A stretch of DNA of 64,000 bases from Semisulcospira habei (Eukaryota > Mollusca > Gastropoda > Semisulcospiridae), in assembly GCA_036245525.1 (NCBI GenBank), contig BTPG01000001.1, positions 183,526,663 to 183,590,662 on the forward strand. The letters are read 5' to 3'. The translations under genes and the position numbers were made by a program. Under the pieces are notes generated by a model. That model worked only from the letters and a program-made list of their open reading frames with translations, made no database searches and had not been told where the DNA came from. Shown piece by piece: positions 21,513 through 32,696 of this stretch; position 1 is the first letter of the stretch, and each line of letters opens with the position of its first letter.

Positions 21513-22270
21513 AATAATAATTACGGTATTTATAATGCGCTTATCTTATAATAATTATAACTCTAGGCGCGCACTCACAACTCGCACACGCATGCGCACA
21601 CTTTAGACAATGACTCACGTAACACAAATAGTGAAGATACATTAGGACGGTCAGCTTGGGCTGGGGAGTGTGGTGATATAGTGCTAGAACTGTTGAAAGA
21701 GATGAGTTTTGAGGGCAGACTGGAAGGAGGAGAGCGAGTGTTTCTGACGGAGAGAGAGTGGGAGAGTGTTCCAGGTGGTTGGACCGTATACTGAGAAAGA
21801 GCGGGGGCCGAAAGTGCTGAGTTTGGTGCGGGGGATGAGGAGGCGGAGAGGGTCAGAGGCGGAGCGGAGGGAGCGGGGAGGAGTGTAGGGGTGAAGTAAG
21901 TTGGAGAGATACGCAGGAGCGTAGTTGTTCAGGGATTTGTAGCAGAGAGACAGAATCTTGTATTGGATGCGTTGGGGGATGGGGAGCCAGTGAAGGAGCT
22001 TGAGCAGGGGAGTGATGTGGTCGGATTTTTTCTTTCTGAGGACGAGGCGGGCAGCATTGTTCTGGATGCGCTGGAGAGTGAGAGTGGTGGAGTGAGGAAG
22101 GCCAGAAAGGAGAGAGTTGCAGTAGTCGATGCGAGATAAGATGAGAGAGACAGCGAGTTTGGTGGCAGCTTCGGTAGTGAGGTATTTTCTGATCTGACTG
22201 ATGCGGCGGAGGTGGAAATAACATGCCTGGGCCGTGGCGGAGATGAAGCTGGTCATGGAAAGAGAGTAGA
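21513..22270 (-). mobile_element. CR1/jockey-like LINE copy C nested in RTE copy 2
   Basis: A 3'-end copy of the family seen at 2.2-4.7 kb. Minus-strand protein text includes LTTEAATKLAVSLILSRIDY, RIQNNAARLVLRKKK, HITPLLKLLHWLPIPQRIQY and FGPRSFSVYGPTTWNTLPLS, then FQSALKTHLFQQF. It ends with the same GCGC/(ATT)n tail. RTE sequence continues across it (CTTCTGGTAAT then GTAATGTCGTAGAG), so it inserted after RTE copy 2. Bounded by GTAAT at 21508-21512 and 22271-22275. Confidence 0.9.
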
Positions 22271-23053
22271 GTAATGTCGTAGAGCTGTTTTATGTTGCCG
22301 CTGCCTGCTGCCTTTTCTGCCTCTGCTGCTAGGCCGTCTGCGTAGGCTCTCTTGTCTGCCCTGATACTCCTCTTCACCTTGCGGTTGGCTTCCGAGTATA
22401 CTTCATGTGCCTTTGCTTTGGCTGCTCTTGTGCGAATGTTGTTGACAACTGCTTTCTTCTGCTTCCTCACTTCTAGCTTCTTCAAGGTCTGTGCCGACAG
22501 CCAGTCCTTGTGATGGTGTTTCTTGAACCCCACAGTGTCTTTGCAGGTTGAGTTCAGTGCCTCTCTAACTGCCTTCCACTGCTGCTTTGTGGTGACCGCC
22601 TCCTCTTCATTTACTAGCTCCTGTAGCGCTTGAAACTGGTTGGACAGCACCAGTTTGAACTCTTCTCTCACCCCAGTCTCTCTCAGGAGGCCTACATTAT
22701 AGTGCTGTCTTCTTGTTGTCCCTGTGCTGCTTGAGCTTTATTCTTAGATGTCTGAGGCGACATCTGCTCCCCTCCTCACTCGAACATCTTGAAGGGATCT
22801 TCTAAATTTCTTGCTAATGCAGATATGGTCTATTTGGTTCTCTGTAGTATGGTCAGGTGAGACCCACGTTGCTTTGTGTATTTTTCTGTGTGGGAAGATG
22901 ATGCCTCCAATGACAAGTCTGTTTAGAGCACAAAAGTGTACAAACCTCTCCCCGTTCTCACTCATCTCCCCTAGTCCCTGTCTCCCCATCACCTCTTCGT
23001 ATACGGTGTTGTCTTCCCCTATTTTGGCATTAAAATCGCCCATGATGATGGTG

Positions 23054-23353
23054 CAGGCTTGGGAATTGTCCGCAAAATCCGCAAGATTCCGCGAAAAAGA
23101 AGAGATCGTCCGCGAAAATAAAAAGGCGTTTCCACGAAAAAAAACATTGTGGGTAGCAAAACGAGCAGAGCACCGGTTTAACATCACGGGCAGGATATGA
23201 CGCGACAGGCTGTGTCCGCGATCCGCACTGGTGGCCGTGGGCCGCGCTGCACAGTAAACCTAGGTGGGCAGACATGCATTGTATTTGCCGATTTTTTTTT
23301 TTTTCTGGTCCTTGAAACGAAAGCGTCGTGACTACCCCCCCCCCCCTCCCCCG
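23054..23353. mobile_element. 300-bp unclassified insertion within RTE copy 2
   Basis: RTE text reads CGCCCATGATGATGGTG then resumes GATGGTGATGTCTCACTCC; copy 4 is continuous here. The insert is exactly 300 bp with a 7-bp direct repeat GATGGTG (23047-23053, 23354-23360). It begins CAGGCTTGGGAATTGTCC, contains repeated CCGC(G/A)AAA motifs and ends in a C-run. No inverted ends found. Confidence 0.65.
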
Positions 23354-23925
23354 GATGGTGATGTCTCACTCCGCACATTTGTCCACAGCACTCTGGAGTC
23401 GGTCGTAGAACTCTTGTTCTCTTCCTCGTCACTGTCATTAGTGGGCGCATAACACTGGATGACATTCAGCTTGATCTTTTTCCTGGTTCTAAAGGCTGCT
23501 GTGATAATTTTTGGCCCAAGAGCGCTCTCTGTGCCACTAGTGACAGCATGAATGCTACACCTTCTGTATGGGGGGCATTGTCCTCTTCATGACCTGAATA
23601 CAGAATCATCTCCCCAGTTAATAGCCTTTTCTGGCCAGACTGCGTCCATCTGCTTCACTGATACCTAGCAGGGAAAGGTTGTACTTTTGCATTTCCGCTG
23701 CTATCTGGGCGGACTTCCTGCTCTGGTACATGGTCTTGACATTCCATGTGCCCATGATTGTGTCCCTGGATAGAGAGAGGTGGCTCGGTCCTGTGGCTTC
23801 CGAAGACTTCCGGCTTTCACCACAGGACGTCATAAATCTTCTGGTAGAAGAACCTTCCTCCTCCAGGAAAGGAATTGCTATTTGTCTATTCGTCGGCGTT
23901 TTGTAGCTATTTCTTTATTTGCAGG

Positions 23926-24183
23926 GTGGGGAAGTGCTAAAACTGTTGAAAGAGGTGAGTTTTGAGGGCGGACTGGAAGGAGGAGAGAGAGTGTTTCTGA
24001 CGGAGAGAGAGTGGGAGAGTGTTCCAGGTGGATGGACCGTAGACGGAGAAGGAGCGGGGGCCGAAAGTGTTAAGTTTGGTGCGAGGGATGTGGAGGCGGA
24101 GAGGGTCAGAGGCAGAGCGGAGGGAGCGGGAAGGTGTGTAGGGGTGAAGTAAGTTGGAGAGATAGGCAGGGGCGCAGTTATTC
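23926..24183 (-). mobile_element. CR1/jockey-like LINE piece D (left arm of a large inverted repeat)
   Basis: Minus-strand piece of the copy B/C family; its sequence is the inverse of 24745-24836 plus 27312-27475. Beyond the LINE text the inversion continues into CGAAATTACCTCGTA (to about 24200), matching TACGAGGTAATTTC at about 24727. The two arms are therefore one inverted duplication, not two independent insertions. Confidence 0.75.
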
Positions 24184-24735
24184 CGAAATTACCTCGTATC
24201 ACGCCCAACCCCCTTTACTAGGAGGACCAGGGATTTTCTGTCGGGGCCTCCTTCCCTTAGACCATGTTGGTTCACGCCACCTTATTTCATTTGGTGCACC
24301 CCTCTCGCGAGGGACCCCCTATCCACCACCCAGGGGACGCGCCTCAACGCCATATGGTCCCAGCGTGAGGCTTGGTGATTAGGTGCTATACAAATTACCT
24401 TTATTATTATTATTATTATTTTTATTTTTTTTTGGATATATTATGAACATGCACAGACTTGCATGTCTTAATGGGCGTTTTGTGTTGTTGTTTTTTGTTT
24501 TTTAAAAAACTTTTATTTGCATAACACACATACACACATACACATAACACAACCAAAGTTACAAATTGCAGAGTTACATATCCAATACAATATACTACAC
24601 ATAACTTTCAACCTTAACAAAGAAAAAAAGACATAATGTTTACTTATAATCTACAATATACTGAGTAAATCTACAATATACTGAGTATGAGAGAGAGAAG
24701 AAAAGCAGTGATAAAGTAATACAATTACGAGGTAA
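24184..24735. repeat. Spacer of the inverted repeat; retroposon tail and AT-rich DNA
   Basis: 24200-24400 ends GATTAGGTGCTATACAAATT with (ATT)n at 24400-24430, a common LINE/SINE 3' tail. After it comes AT-rich sequence with ACACATACACA runs and a duplicated AATCTACAATATACTGAGTA (about 24650 and 24670). No coding signal. Confidence 0.5.
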
Positions 24736-24744
24736 TTTCTGAAT

Positions 24745-24836
24745 AACTGCACCCCTGCCTATCTCTCCAACTTACTTCACCCCTACACACCTTCCCGCTC
24801 CCTCCGCTCTGCCTCTGACCCTCTCCGCCTCCACAT
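24745..24836 (+). mobile_element. CR1/jockey-like LINE piece E, 5' part (right arm), interrupted by RTE copy 3
   Basis: Plus-strand piece of the same LINE: CCCCTGCCTATCTCTCCAAC to CTCTCCGCCTCCACAT. It is cut at 24836 by RTE copy 3 and resumes at 27300 after the duplicated target CCGCCTCCACAT. Confidence 0.85.
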
Positions 24837-27299
24837 TACTTACTTACTTACGCCTGTCACCCCTACCCGGGTATAGGCCATCGACAAGAGACCTCCAGCA
24901 ACTCCTGTCCTGTGCTTCTCCTTCGATTCTACTCCAGGTGGTTCCCAGTCTCTTGATGTCTGCTTGGAGGTCTCGACGCCAGGAGTTTCTCGGCCTACCT
25001 CTTTTCCTCTTTCCCTGGGGGTTCCATGACAATGCCTGCCTAGTGATACTGGAAGCTGGCTTTCTCAGACTGTGACCGATCCATCCCCATCTTCTTCGCC
25101 CAATTTCATTCTCTGCTGTTATCTGCTCTGTTCTCTCCCAGAGTCTGACGTTGCTGATCTTCTCTGGCCAGTGGATTTTCAAAATTCTTCTAAGGCAACT
25201 GTTCATGAAGGTCTGTACTCTGTTGACTGTGGTTTTTGTCAATCTCCATGTCTCTGCTCCATATAGGAGAACTGCTTTTACATTGGAGTTGAAAATCCGG
25301 ACTTTGGTGTGTTGTGACAGCTCTCTGGAACTCCACACTTTTTTTAACTGGAGAAAGGCTGCTCTGGCTTTACCGATTCGTGCTCTGACATCTGCATCAG
25401 TGCCGCCTTTTTTGTCTATGATGCTCCCGAGATAGGTGAAGGACTCCACCTCCTCCAACGGGGTGCCAGCAAGCAAGACTGGTTCTTCCCTGGTTGCGTT
25501 CAGCCTCATTGTCTTTGTTTTCTGTTTGTGAATGGTGAGGCCCACTTGGGACGAGATGTCAGCAAGCCTCGTGGTCTTGTCCTGCATTTGTTGATGAGTG
25601 TGGGACAGTAATGCCAAGTCGTCTGCAAAATCGAGGTCGTCAAGCTGTGTCCACAGTGTCCACTGTATTCCACTTCGTCTGTGCTCTGTGGTCATCTTCA
25701 TGACCCAGTCTATGGCCAGTAGGAAGAGGAACGGAGACAGCAGACACCCCTGCCTGACACCAGTTCTGACCTGGAGCTCTCTGGTGAACTGCCCTTCGTG
25801 GATCACGCGACATGTCATGCCATCATAGCTGCTCTTGATCAGGCGGACGAGCTTTGTGGGTACACCGTAGTGTCGTAGGAGTTTCCACAGAGTCTCTCGG
25901 TCCACGCTGTCAAATGCTTTCTCATAATCCACAAAGTTGACGTACAGCGGGGAGCTCCACTCCAGAGACTGTTCCACGATGATGCGGAGAGTGGCGATCT
26001 GGTCTGTACATGATCGGTTCTTCCTGAATCCTGCTTGCTGGTCTCTCAGCTGGGGGTCAACGGAGCTCTTCATTCTTTCTAGGATGATCCTGTTGAAGAC
26101 CTTTCCTGGTACTGACAGCAAGGTGATTCCTCTGTAGTTGGAACACTTGCTGAGGTCGCCTTTCTTGGGAAGCTTGATTAGGTACCCCTCCTTCCAGTCA
26201 GCCGGCATCACCTCCTCTTCCCAGATCTTTCCAAACAGTGGGTACAGCATCTCAACTGTTGTCTCTATGTCTGCTTTCAGAGACTCCGCTGGGATGCCAT
26301 CTGGCCCTGCTGCTTTGCCATTCTTCAAAAATGCCACTGCTTTTCTGATCTCTTCCCGGCTGGGTCTGTCACAGCTGATGGGTAGGTCGGTCTCTGCCAG
26401 CTGGATGTCGGGGGGGTCGGGTGGGCTAGGTCTGTTCAGTAACTCTTCAAAATACTCGGCCCATCTGTCGAGTTGGTCTGCTCTGTCTGCAATAGGCTTG
26501 CCTTCTTTGTCTTTTACTGGTCTTTCTGTATGGCCATACTTACCCGACAATCTTCTGGTAATGTCGTAGAGCTGTTTCATGTTGCCGCTGCCTGCTGCCT
26601 TTTCTGCCTCTGCTGCCAGGCTGTCTGTGTAGGCCCTCTTGTCTGCCCTGATACTCCTCTTTACCTCGCGGTTGGCTTCCGAGTATTCCCCCTGTGCCCT
26701 TACTTCGGCTGCTCTCGTGCGACTGTTGTTGACCGCTGCTTTCTTCTGCTTCCTCGCTTCTATCTTCTTCAAGGTCTGTGCCGACAGCCAGTCCTTGTGG
26801 TGGTGTTTCCTGAACCCTACAGTGTCTTTGCAGGTTGAGTTCAGCGCCTCTCTAACTGCCTTCCACTGCTGCTCTGTGGTGACCGCCTCCTCTTCATTTA
26901 CTAGCTCCTGTAGTGCTTGAAACCGGTTGGACAGCACCAGTTTGAACTCTTCTCTAACTCCAGTTTCTCTCAGGAGGCCTACATTATAGCGCTGTCTTCT
27001 TGTTGTCTCTGTGCGGCTTTTCTTTAGCTTGAGCTTCATTCTTAAGGTAAGCAGATGGTGGTCTGAGGCGACATCTGCTCCCCTCCTCACTCGAACATCT
27101 TGAAGGGATCTTCTGAATTTCTTGCTAATGCAGATATGGTCTATTTGGTTCTCTGTTGTATGGTCAGGTGAGACCCAAGTTGCTTTGTGTATTCTTCTGT
27201 GTGGGAAGATGCTGCCTCCAATGACAAGTCGGTTTAGAGCACAAAAGTCTACAAACCTCTCCCCGTTCTCACTCATCTCCGAGCCTAGTCCCTGTCTCC
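24837..27299 (-). mobile_element. RTE-like LINE copy 3, longest open frame, with 12-bp target-site duplication
   Basis: Inserted into a CR1-like LINE; CCGCCTCCACAT flanks it at 24825-24836 and 27300-27311. The minus strand stays open from 27465 to 24844 (873 codons). The first 55 or so codons come from antisense of the host LINE. The rest gives a truncated APE-type endonuclease (HISKK-type region, GADVASDHHLLTL with the SDH triad near residue 135), then the reverse transcriptase. RT landmarks are KAAGPDGIP, NYRGITLLSVPGK, FVDYEKAFDSVD, TGVRQGCLLSPFL and DDLDFADDLALL. A long C-terminal domain follows ([37 protein letters not shown]). The polymerase motifs look intact, but the endonuclease N-terminus is lost, so it is unlikely to be autonomous. 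Clade assignment to RTE is from motif style only. Confidence 0.92.
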
Positions 27300-27655
27300 C
27301 CGCCTCCACATCCCTCGCACCAAACGTAACACTTTCGGCCCCCGCTCCTTCTCCATCTACGGTCCATCCACCTGGAACACTCTCCCACTCTCTCTCCGTC
27401 AGAAACACTCTCTCTCCTCCTTCCAGTCCGCCCTCAAAACTCACCTCTTTCAACAGTTTTAGCACTATATCACCACACTCCCCACCCCAAGCTGACCGTC
27501 GTAATGTATTCCACTGTTTGTGGTACGCAAGTCATTGTCTATAGCGTGCGCATGCATGCGCAAGTTGTGAGTGCGCGCTTAGAGTTATAATTATTATAAG
27601 ATAAGCGCATTATAAATACCGTAATTATTATTATTATTAATAATTACCTTTTTAT
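27300..27655 (+). mobile_element. CR1/jockey-like LINE piece E, 3' part
   Basis: Continues the piece cut at 24836: codes TWNTLPLSLRQKHSLSSF-type tail on the plus strand (ACCTGGAACACTCTCCCACT), stop, 3' UTR with GTTGTGAGTGCGCGCTTAGA, then the TATTATAAGATAAGCGCATT tail and (ATT)n at about 27626-27650. Gives the plus-strand view of the element 3' end. Confidence 0.85.
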
Positions 27656-27664
27656 TATTATTAT

Positions 27665-28450
27665 TATTCAGAAAGTTGAAGAGGTACTGACAACACTGGA
27701 TTACGAACTCCTCCAATGTGTATTTCAAAGCTAGCTATCCAAAATTCCAAGTGAATAGAATGAAAGCTACGGACTCAAATGTGGGTCAACTGACTTTCTA
27801 TAAGCGGTCTTCCTAAATCAGACTGTCAGAGAGAGAGAGAGAGAGAGAGCTTTTCTTTGTGTCAATTGATATATAACAATGGCATATCTGGTGCTTTTGT
27901 CAGTTCAGCAACAATGTATAACAACAGCAACAATGTATAATGTGGCTAGCGGTTTTATGTCGCCGTCAGTGTCTGAAGTCGAGAATTCTTTGTGTCGACA
28001 TTTTTTTCTGCAATAAATTATTTTTACAAAAACATTGAATAGATACAGAGCTGGTTAACAAACTCATCCAATATCTTTCTCGAAGCTAGATGTATTAAAA
28101 TTTTCAAATGAATATAACACAAATTATGGACTCAAATGCGGGTCATCCGACTTTGTATAAACGGAAATTTCTCTTTTTAATGAGTAATCCAATCTAAACA
28201 TTGCTGAAAAATACTCCGAGATACATCTTGAAGGAAGCATTTCCTAAATTTTCAGACCTGTACATACACAGTCACAGTAGAAACTTGTGTCTGCATACAT
28301 GCACACACACATACCCTCGGCGTTTCCCGCTAAATGTACGTTTAACAGTGTGGTTCGGCATAGCTAGGCATGATGTAATTTTTATCGTGTTACTTCACTG
28401 GCAGAGTCTGATGTGTGCCCGCCTATGTACATCATTTGCATGCTACGGAA
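27665..28450. repeat. Two consecutive partial copies of the AAGTCCCTTCT-element interior
   Basis: First partial copy 27668-27815 (AAGTTGAAGAGGTACTGACA, ACTTTCTATAAGCGG), then a (GA)n tract at 27831-27850, then a second copy 27950-28430 (GATACAGAGCTGGTTAACAA, TTTGTATAAACGG, CTAAATGTACGTTTAACAGT). Terminal AAGTCCCTTCT motifs are absent. Confidence 0.6.
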
Positions 28451-28904
28451 TGTGCTCCGACCAGCCCAATCTCAAAGTCTACTGTATTTTCAATACGGTA
28501 GACAAAAACAAAAACAAAAAAACAACAGCCACGTCATCCTAAGGTTCAACTACTGTAAATGTATGCTGTTAACTATGTGTCAGACGCATCAATTCTGTCG
28601 CAAACTTTTTCCTCTTCATCATTCAAGCACATTTCTGAACATTGACTACTCAATGAATGTCTTAGCTAGTAAATTAATGACCAGCTTAAATTGGAGCCTC
28701 GCATAAACAAATCAGTCAATGTAAACTATTTCTCGAAATGAATTTCTTCAGTCTAAAAATTCAGGATACGTAATTCTAACTGTTGTGAACTGTTATTTCA
28801 CGATGCAAGTTTGCATGATGCATTTTAAGAGTTAACAGGACGGGATGTAAGATGTAATTTTTTTGTTTCATTTCTCATGAACACAAAACACACAGGCACA
28901 CACA

Positions 28905-28911
28905 AACACAA

Positions 28912-28943
<32 letters not shown>

Positions 28944-29379
28944 GTATGAAGGCTGAATGGCAGTGCATGATTTTCCCAGAGCCATGCGAGTCAGTTGTCA
29001 GCCTGGATAGTTAACAGTTGATCTATTTACAGCGATTTGTACATATCAAGCTTTTTGGAAACGTGATGTACTAAACTGAACAAAAGCACACTATAGATAC
29101 AGCTCACACTATTTACCATAGGTTGTCTGTATGCTACTTCCTTCTTTCTGCTTCTTGTTTGGATTCATTGCAATTAATAGCCCTGTGTACCAGTACATGG
29201 CACCTGTATACTGTACAGGTACAATGCCATACCCGGGTTTTTTTCTGGTGTATCGAATACCATGCAACTCTAATCAAAATGGTATGTCATCAGAGAATCA
29301 GCATATTTTGTCTGCTTTATATCATGCGCACAAAACACACACGCATGGATGAACACACACACACACACACGTATGGATG

Positions 29380-29415
<36 letters not shown>

Positions 29416-29815
29416 AGTATGAAGTCTGAATGGCAGTGCATACTTTTTCCAGCGCCATGTGAGTCAGTTTCCAGCCTGGATAGTTAGCGTTTGATCTATT
29501 TACTGTGATTTGTACATTTTTTTTTTTTTTTTTGGGGGGGGGGGGGGTGGGGAAACGTGATGTACTAAACTGAACAAAAGCACACTTTAGATACAGCTCA
29601 CACTAATAAGTTAACCATTGGCCATCATTACGCTACTTTTGATCTGCTTCTTGTTTGGATTCATTGCAAATAATAGCCCTGTGTACCAGTACACGGCACC
29701 TGTATACTTTACCGGTACAATGGCATACCTTTCTTTTCTGGTGTTACTGTTCAGCTCTAATCAGAATGGTATGTCATCAGTGAATCGGCATATTTTGCCT
29801 GCTTTATTGCTTTGT
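28905..29815. repeat. Tandem segmental duplication, period about 475-487 bp
   Basis: Unit 1 (about 28905-29325) and unit 2 (about 29380-29815) both run from an (AC)n tract through TGAATGGCAGTGCAT, CGTGATGTACTAAACTGAAC, CTGCTTCTTGTTTGGATTCA and GGTATGTCATCAG. The offset is 475 bp near the start and 487 bp near the end, the difference including a T(n)G(n) expansion at 29519-29548 in unit 2. No coding signal. Confidence 0.85.
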
Positions 29816-30083
29816 TCTCTTGACAACTCAGTACTGAAAACTTGCGCTGCTTTCTGCGGTTCATGTAATTGTATTGTACGCACATTCACCATAATCATTA
29901 AGTCTGTTTGGATCTAAACTCACATCATTTAAATATTTTCAACACTAATACTGCATCTTACTAAGTGTCATACTACATGTATTATCTCGGGCAGGCAGTT
30001 GTCTTTGTATTTGTTCTTTTTAGTTTTTACTATGCAACATTAGTGGGAAAACTGGATCTCTGTTATCTTTGTGTTTGATGCTT

Positions 30084-30180
30084 TTAACCCATTTAACCCT
30101 AACAAGAAGATAGCAGCTCCCAAGATATTGACTAGAATAGTTCAAGGTGCCAAGCTATACTGGCACCACACTTGAAGTAT
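30084..30180. mobile_element. TTAA element end with subterminal hairpin (copy 3)
   Basis: TTAACCCATTTAACCCTAAC at 30084, then TTCAAGGTGCCA (30141-30152) facing TGGCACCACACTTGAA (30161-30176). Same arrangement as at 8014 and 10427. Confidence 0.6.
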
Positions 30181-30199
30181 AATGATCGATCAGTCTTCT

Positions 30200-30520
30200 G
30201 AAATAGAATGTACAATCTTCCCCTAGTAGCATGAAGCGGAAATGTTACGTCACATTTTGGACTCACTTTTTGGTCGCAAATTTGCTTCTTTGAACCAGCA
30301 CAGGACGGTCCCGTGACTATGATTTTTTGGTCACAGGAGCCCTTCTGGCGACCAAAACGAATGCAGAGATTTGACGGTCGCATCATGGGTCAAATTTAGG
30401 TTTCATTTGCTACGGTCGCAGTATGGTCGCATTTAGGGCTTATTTGTGATGGTCACCGGAGAGTCGCAGTAAGGACTCACAGGGACCATGGCAGGATGGT
30501 CGCATTTGGGCTTCATTGTG
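30200..30520. repeat. GGTCGCA-rich irregular repeat
   Basis: GGTCGCA or TGGTCGC occurs six or more times among short palindrome-like pieces (GGTCACAGGAGCC, GGACTCACAGGGACC). Not periodic enough to call a satellite; no gene. Confidence 0.4.
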
Positions 30521-30666
30521 ACCCCACCCTTTTTCCACCCTTTCTTCCTCAAACAATATTTGCATGCATGCTGAGTCAAACATTAGGCATTCTTCTACAA
30601 AGATGCACACTGTAAAATGCATTACAAATGACTCCTTGGACAAAATGTCTACTTAGTCTAGCCATT

Positions 30667-31307
30667 TCAGTCTTCGGTCAAATATCTTGGTGTCAAGCTC
30701 GATAAGACTTTGAGTATGCAGGATCACTTCGGTGAAATCTGTCATGGTGCTGCATACTCTCTGAGACGCATTGCCTCTGTCCGACACAGTCTTTTTGAAT
30801 CTGCCACTGCAAAGTTAGTGAATGCTTTAGTCACAAGCCGTCTTGACTACTGCAATTCTCTGCTTTTTGGTCTTCCATCTGAGCATCTTCAGCAAGTTTA
30901 AAATAATGCCGCATGACTTGTGAAGCGCAGGCGAAAACGGGACCACGTAACTCCTATACTGAAAGACCTTCACTGGCTTCCAATCCAATCATGCATAAAG
31001 GTTAAGATAGCGACCCTTGCATACCGTCACTTTGATGGCAGTCTTCCATCATACCTTTTCTCCAGTCTAATTACTTACCAGCCCTCTCACTCACTGCGTT
31101 CATTGGGAGAGAAACTTCTCAAAGTTCCATCTCAAATCTACCGGTGAATGCTCTTTCAGATGTACTGCTCCTTTAATTTGGAATTCCTTACTGACTGAGC
31201 TGAGAAATGCCACCACCCATGAGCAGTTTAAAGCAAAGTTAAAAACTTACTTTTTCTCGCAGTCTTTCGTGTAATCTCTACAGTATTTCTGTCCGCACCC
31301 CTTGCAG

Positions 31308-31377
<70 letters not shown>

Positions 31378-31445
31378 ATTTTCGCCTGCGCATTGAGTTA
31401 TATTATAAATATGAGAAATGTGCCATATAAATACCATGTATTAAT
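30667..31445 (+). mobile_element. CR1/L2-like LINE 3' end; tail shared with the tRNA SINE
   Basis: Plus-strand text YSLRRIASVRHSLFESATAK, LVTSRLDYCNSLLFGLPSEH, a stop, then KRDHVTPILKDLHWLPIQS, and after another stop LIWNSLLTELRNATTHEQFK: the thumb/C-terminal region of a CR1/L2-class reverse transcriptase with several in-frame stops. A (GT)n tract follows at 31311-31376, then GCGCATTGAGTTATATTATA, AAATGTGCCATATAAATACC and (TAT)n. That terminal 55 bp or so is the same as the 3' end of the SINE at 9763 and 34560. Confidence 0.8.
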
Positions 31446-31682
31446 ATTATTATTTAAAGCTTGACAGAAACTGTCATGAAAAGAACAGTCTGAAGAAATG
31501 TAACAACTGCAAACAAACCATACATAAAACTGTAAATATGACCAATTGTGTTTAATTATTCTTGATCATTTATAACAGTAAATATATATTTTCTTTTTTT
31601 CTTCACATCTTTCACACTCACTGAGTTATCATGACTCAAAAAAATAAAAAATAAAAAAATAAAGAAAGAAGCTTAGAAATAA

Positions 31683-31723
31683 TAATAATACATAGTATTT
31701 ATATGGCACATTTTCTCATATTT

Positions 31724-31740
<17 letters not shown>
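31683..31740 (-). repeat. Isolated LINE/SINE 3' tail fragment
   Basis: On the minus strand TTATAAATATGAGAAAATGT then GCCATATAAATACTATGTAT and (TTA)n, the 3' tail of the preceding family, sitting directly against the (TAA)n end of the next LINE. Confidence 0.6.
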
Positions 31741-31756
<16 letters not shown>

Positions 31757-32696
31757 ACTTGTATAGCGCCTAACCTCAGATTAGAGCTCTAGGCGCTTAA
31801 CAAAAACTAATGTACAAAAATAACTAATTACAAAAATGCAATTTACAAAAAGTACAAAAAAACAAAATACAACGCACTCTGTAAACAAGCTATAAAGTCG
31901 CCATTCAAAAGTGCTACCCTTATGGACTCATACTGGCATTCACACACACACTCACACACACACTACTTCTAACATAGATAGAGATGACATTAACATGACA
32001 GGTGTGTGACAAAGTCATTTGTAGCTGACAGAAAAAATATGGGTCTTTAGGGCTCGTTTGAATGCCTCTCTCGAATCCACGTATCTCAGTTCGCGTGGGA
32101 GGTCATTCCAAACAACTGGGCTTTGGTATCTGAATGACCTCTCACCAAACGACTTTGTTTTGACAAGAGGGATACGTAAAACTGGAGAGTGGGCAGCGGA
32201 GCGCAAATTCTGTCTTGAGGGCGTATACAGCTGGAGAAGAGAGGCAAGGTAGTGTGGGCAGGAACACGTAATACAACTGTGAGTCATGCATAAAATTTTG
32301 TACTGAATCCTAGCTGTTACAGGTAACCAGTGAAGAGCAGACAGATGGGGTGTGATATGATCTGATCTAGGGACTCTAAGAATCAACCTAGCAGCTGAGT
32401 TTTGAATTTTCTGGAGTTTGCCAATCAGACACTGGGAACATCCAGCCAAAAGAGCATTGCAATAGTCTAATTTAGACAAAAGTGCAGACAAGTACTTTAG
32501 TTGCTTCAGGTGTCAGATAGTGGCGGACTGAAGCAATACGTCGCAGTTCAGTATAGGCGGATCTGCAAACGTTGTTCACATGAAGGCGCATGGACAGGCT
32601 ACTATCAAGTGTGACACCCAGATTTTTTACATGGGGGGAGAAGGGTACAGTGGCACCACAGATTTGTAATGACTGGGGGCTCTTTCTGATGACCGC
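31741..32696 (-). mobile_element. CR1/L2-like LINE (minus), 3' part, interrupted by a second LINE
   Basis: From 32690 downward the minus strand codes NSAVIRKSPQSLQICG, HVKNLGVTLDSSLSM, a shifted frame LSKLDYCNALLAGCSQ, HITPHLSALHWLPVTARIQY and GERSFRYQSPVVWNDLPREL, then FKRALKTHIF. The 3' UTR ends at TTGTATAGCGCCTAACCTC with (TAA)n at 31727-31750. The same end pattern (TATATAGCGCTTAATC) occurs alone at 60077. The 5' continuation lies beyond the inserted LINE, at 34361-34559. Confidence 0.85.

Larger units (their letters stand above)
20885..23925 (-). mobile_element. RTE-like LINE copy 2, longest 5' extent, internally deleted and twice interrupted
   Basis: The minus strand starts near 23925 and includes the endonuclease start (GTWNVKTMYQSRKSAQIAAE, 23740-23833) and MGDFNAKIGEDNT/VYEEVMGRQG. 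The linker (KHHHKDWLSAQTLKKLE) and RT start (NGKAAGPDGIP) follow. About 1.1 kb of RT core is deleted at the 21105 junction (CTGGA/TCGCCTTTC). Interruptions are a CR1-like LINE at 21513-22270 (5-bp GTAAT duplication) and a 300-bp insert at 23054-23353 (7-bp GATGGTG duplication). The 3' end has TTACTTACTTACGCCTGTCA at 20885. It shows what the 5' half missing from other copies looks like. Confidence 0.85.

Noticed and set aside
30200..30520. A protein-coding or satellite explanation for the GGTCGCA-rich block
   Set aside because: No stable period and no frame with recognisable content; kept only as an irregular repeat.
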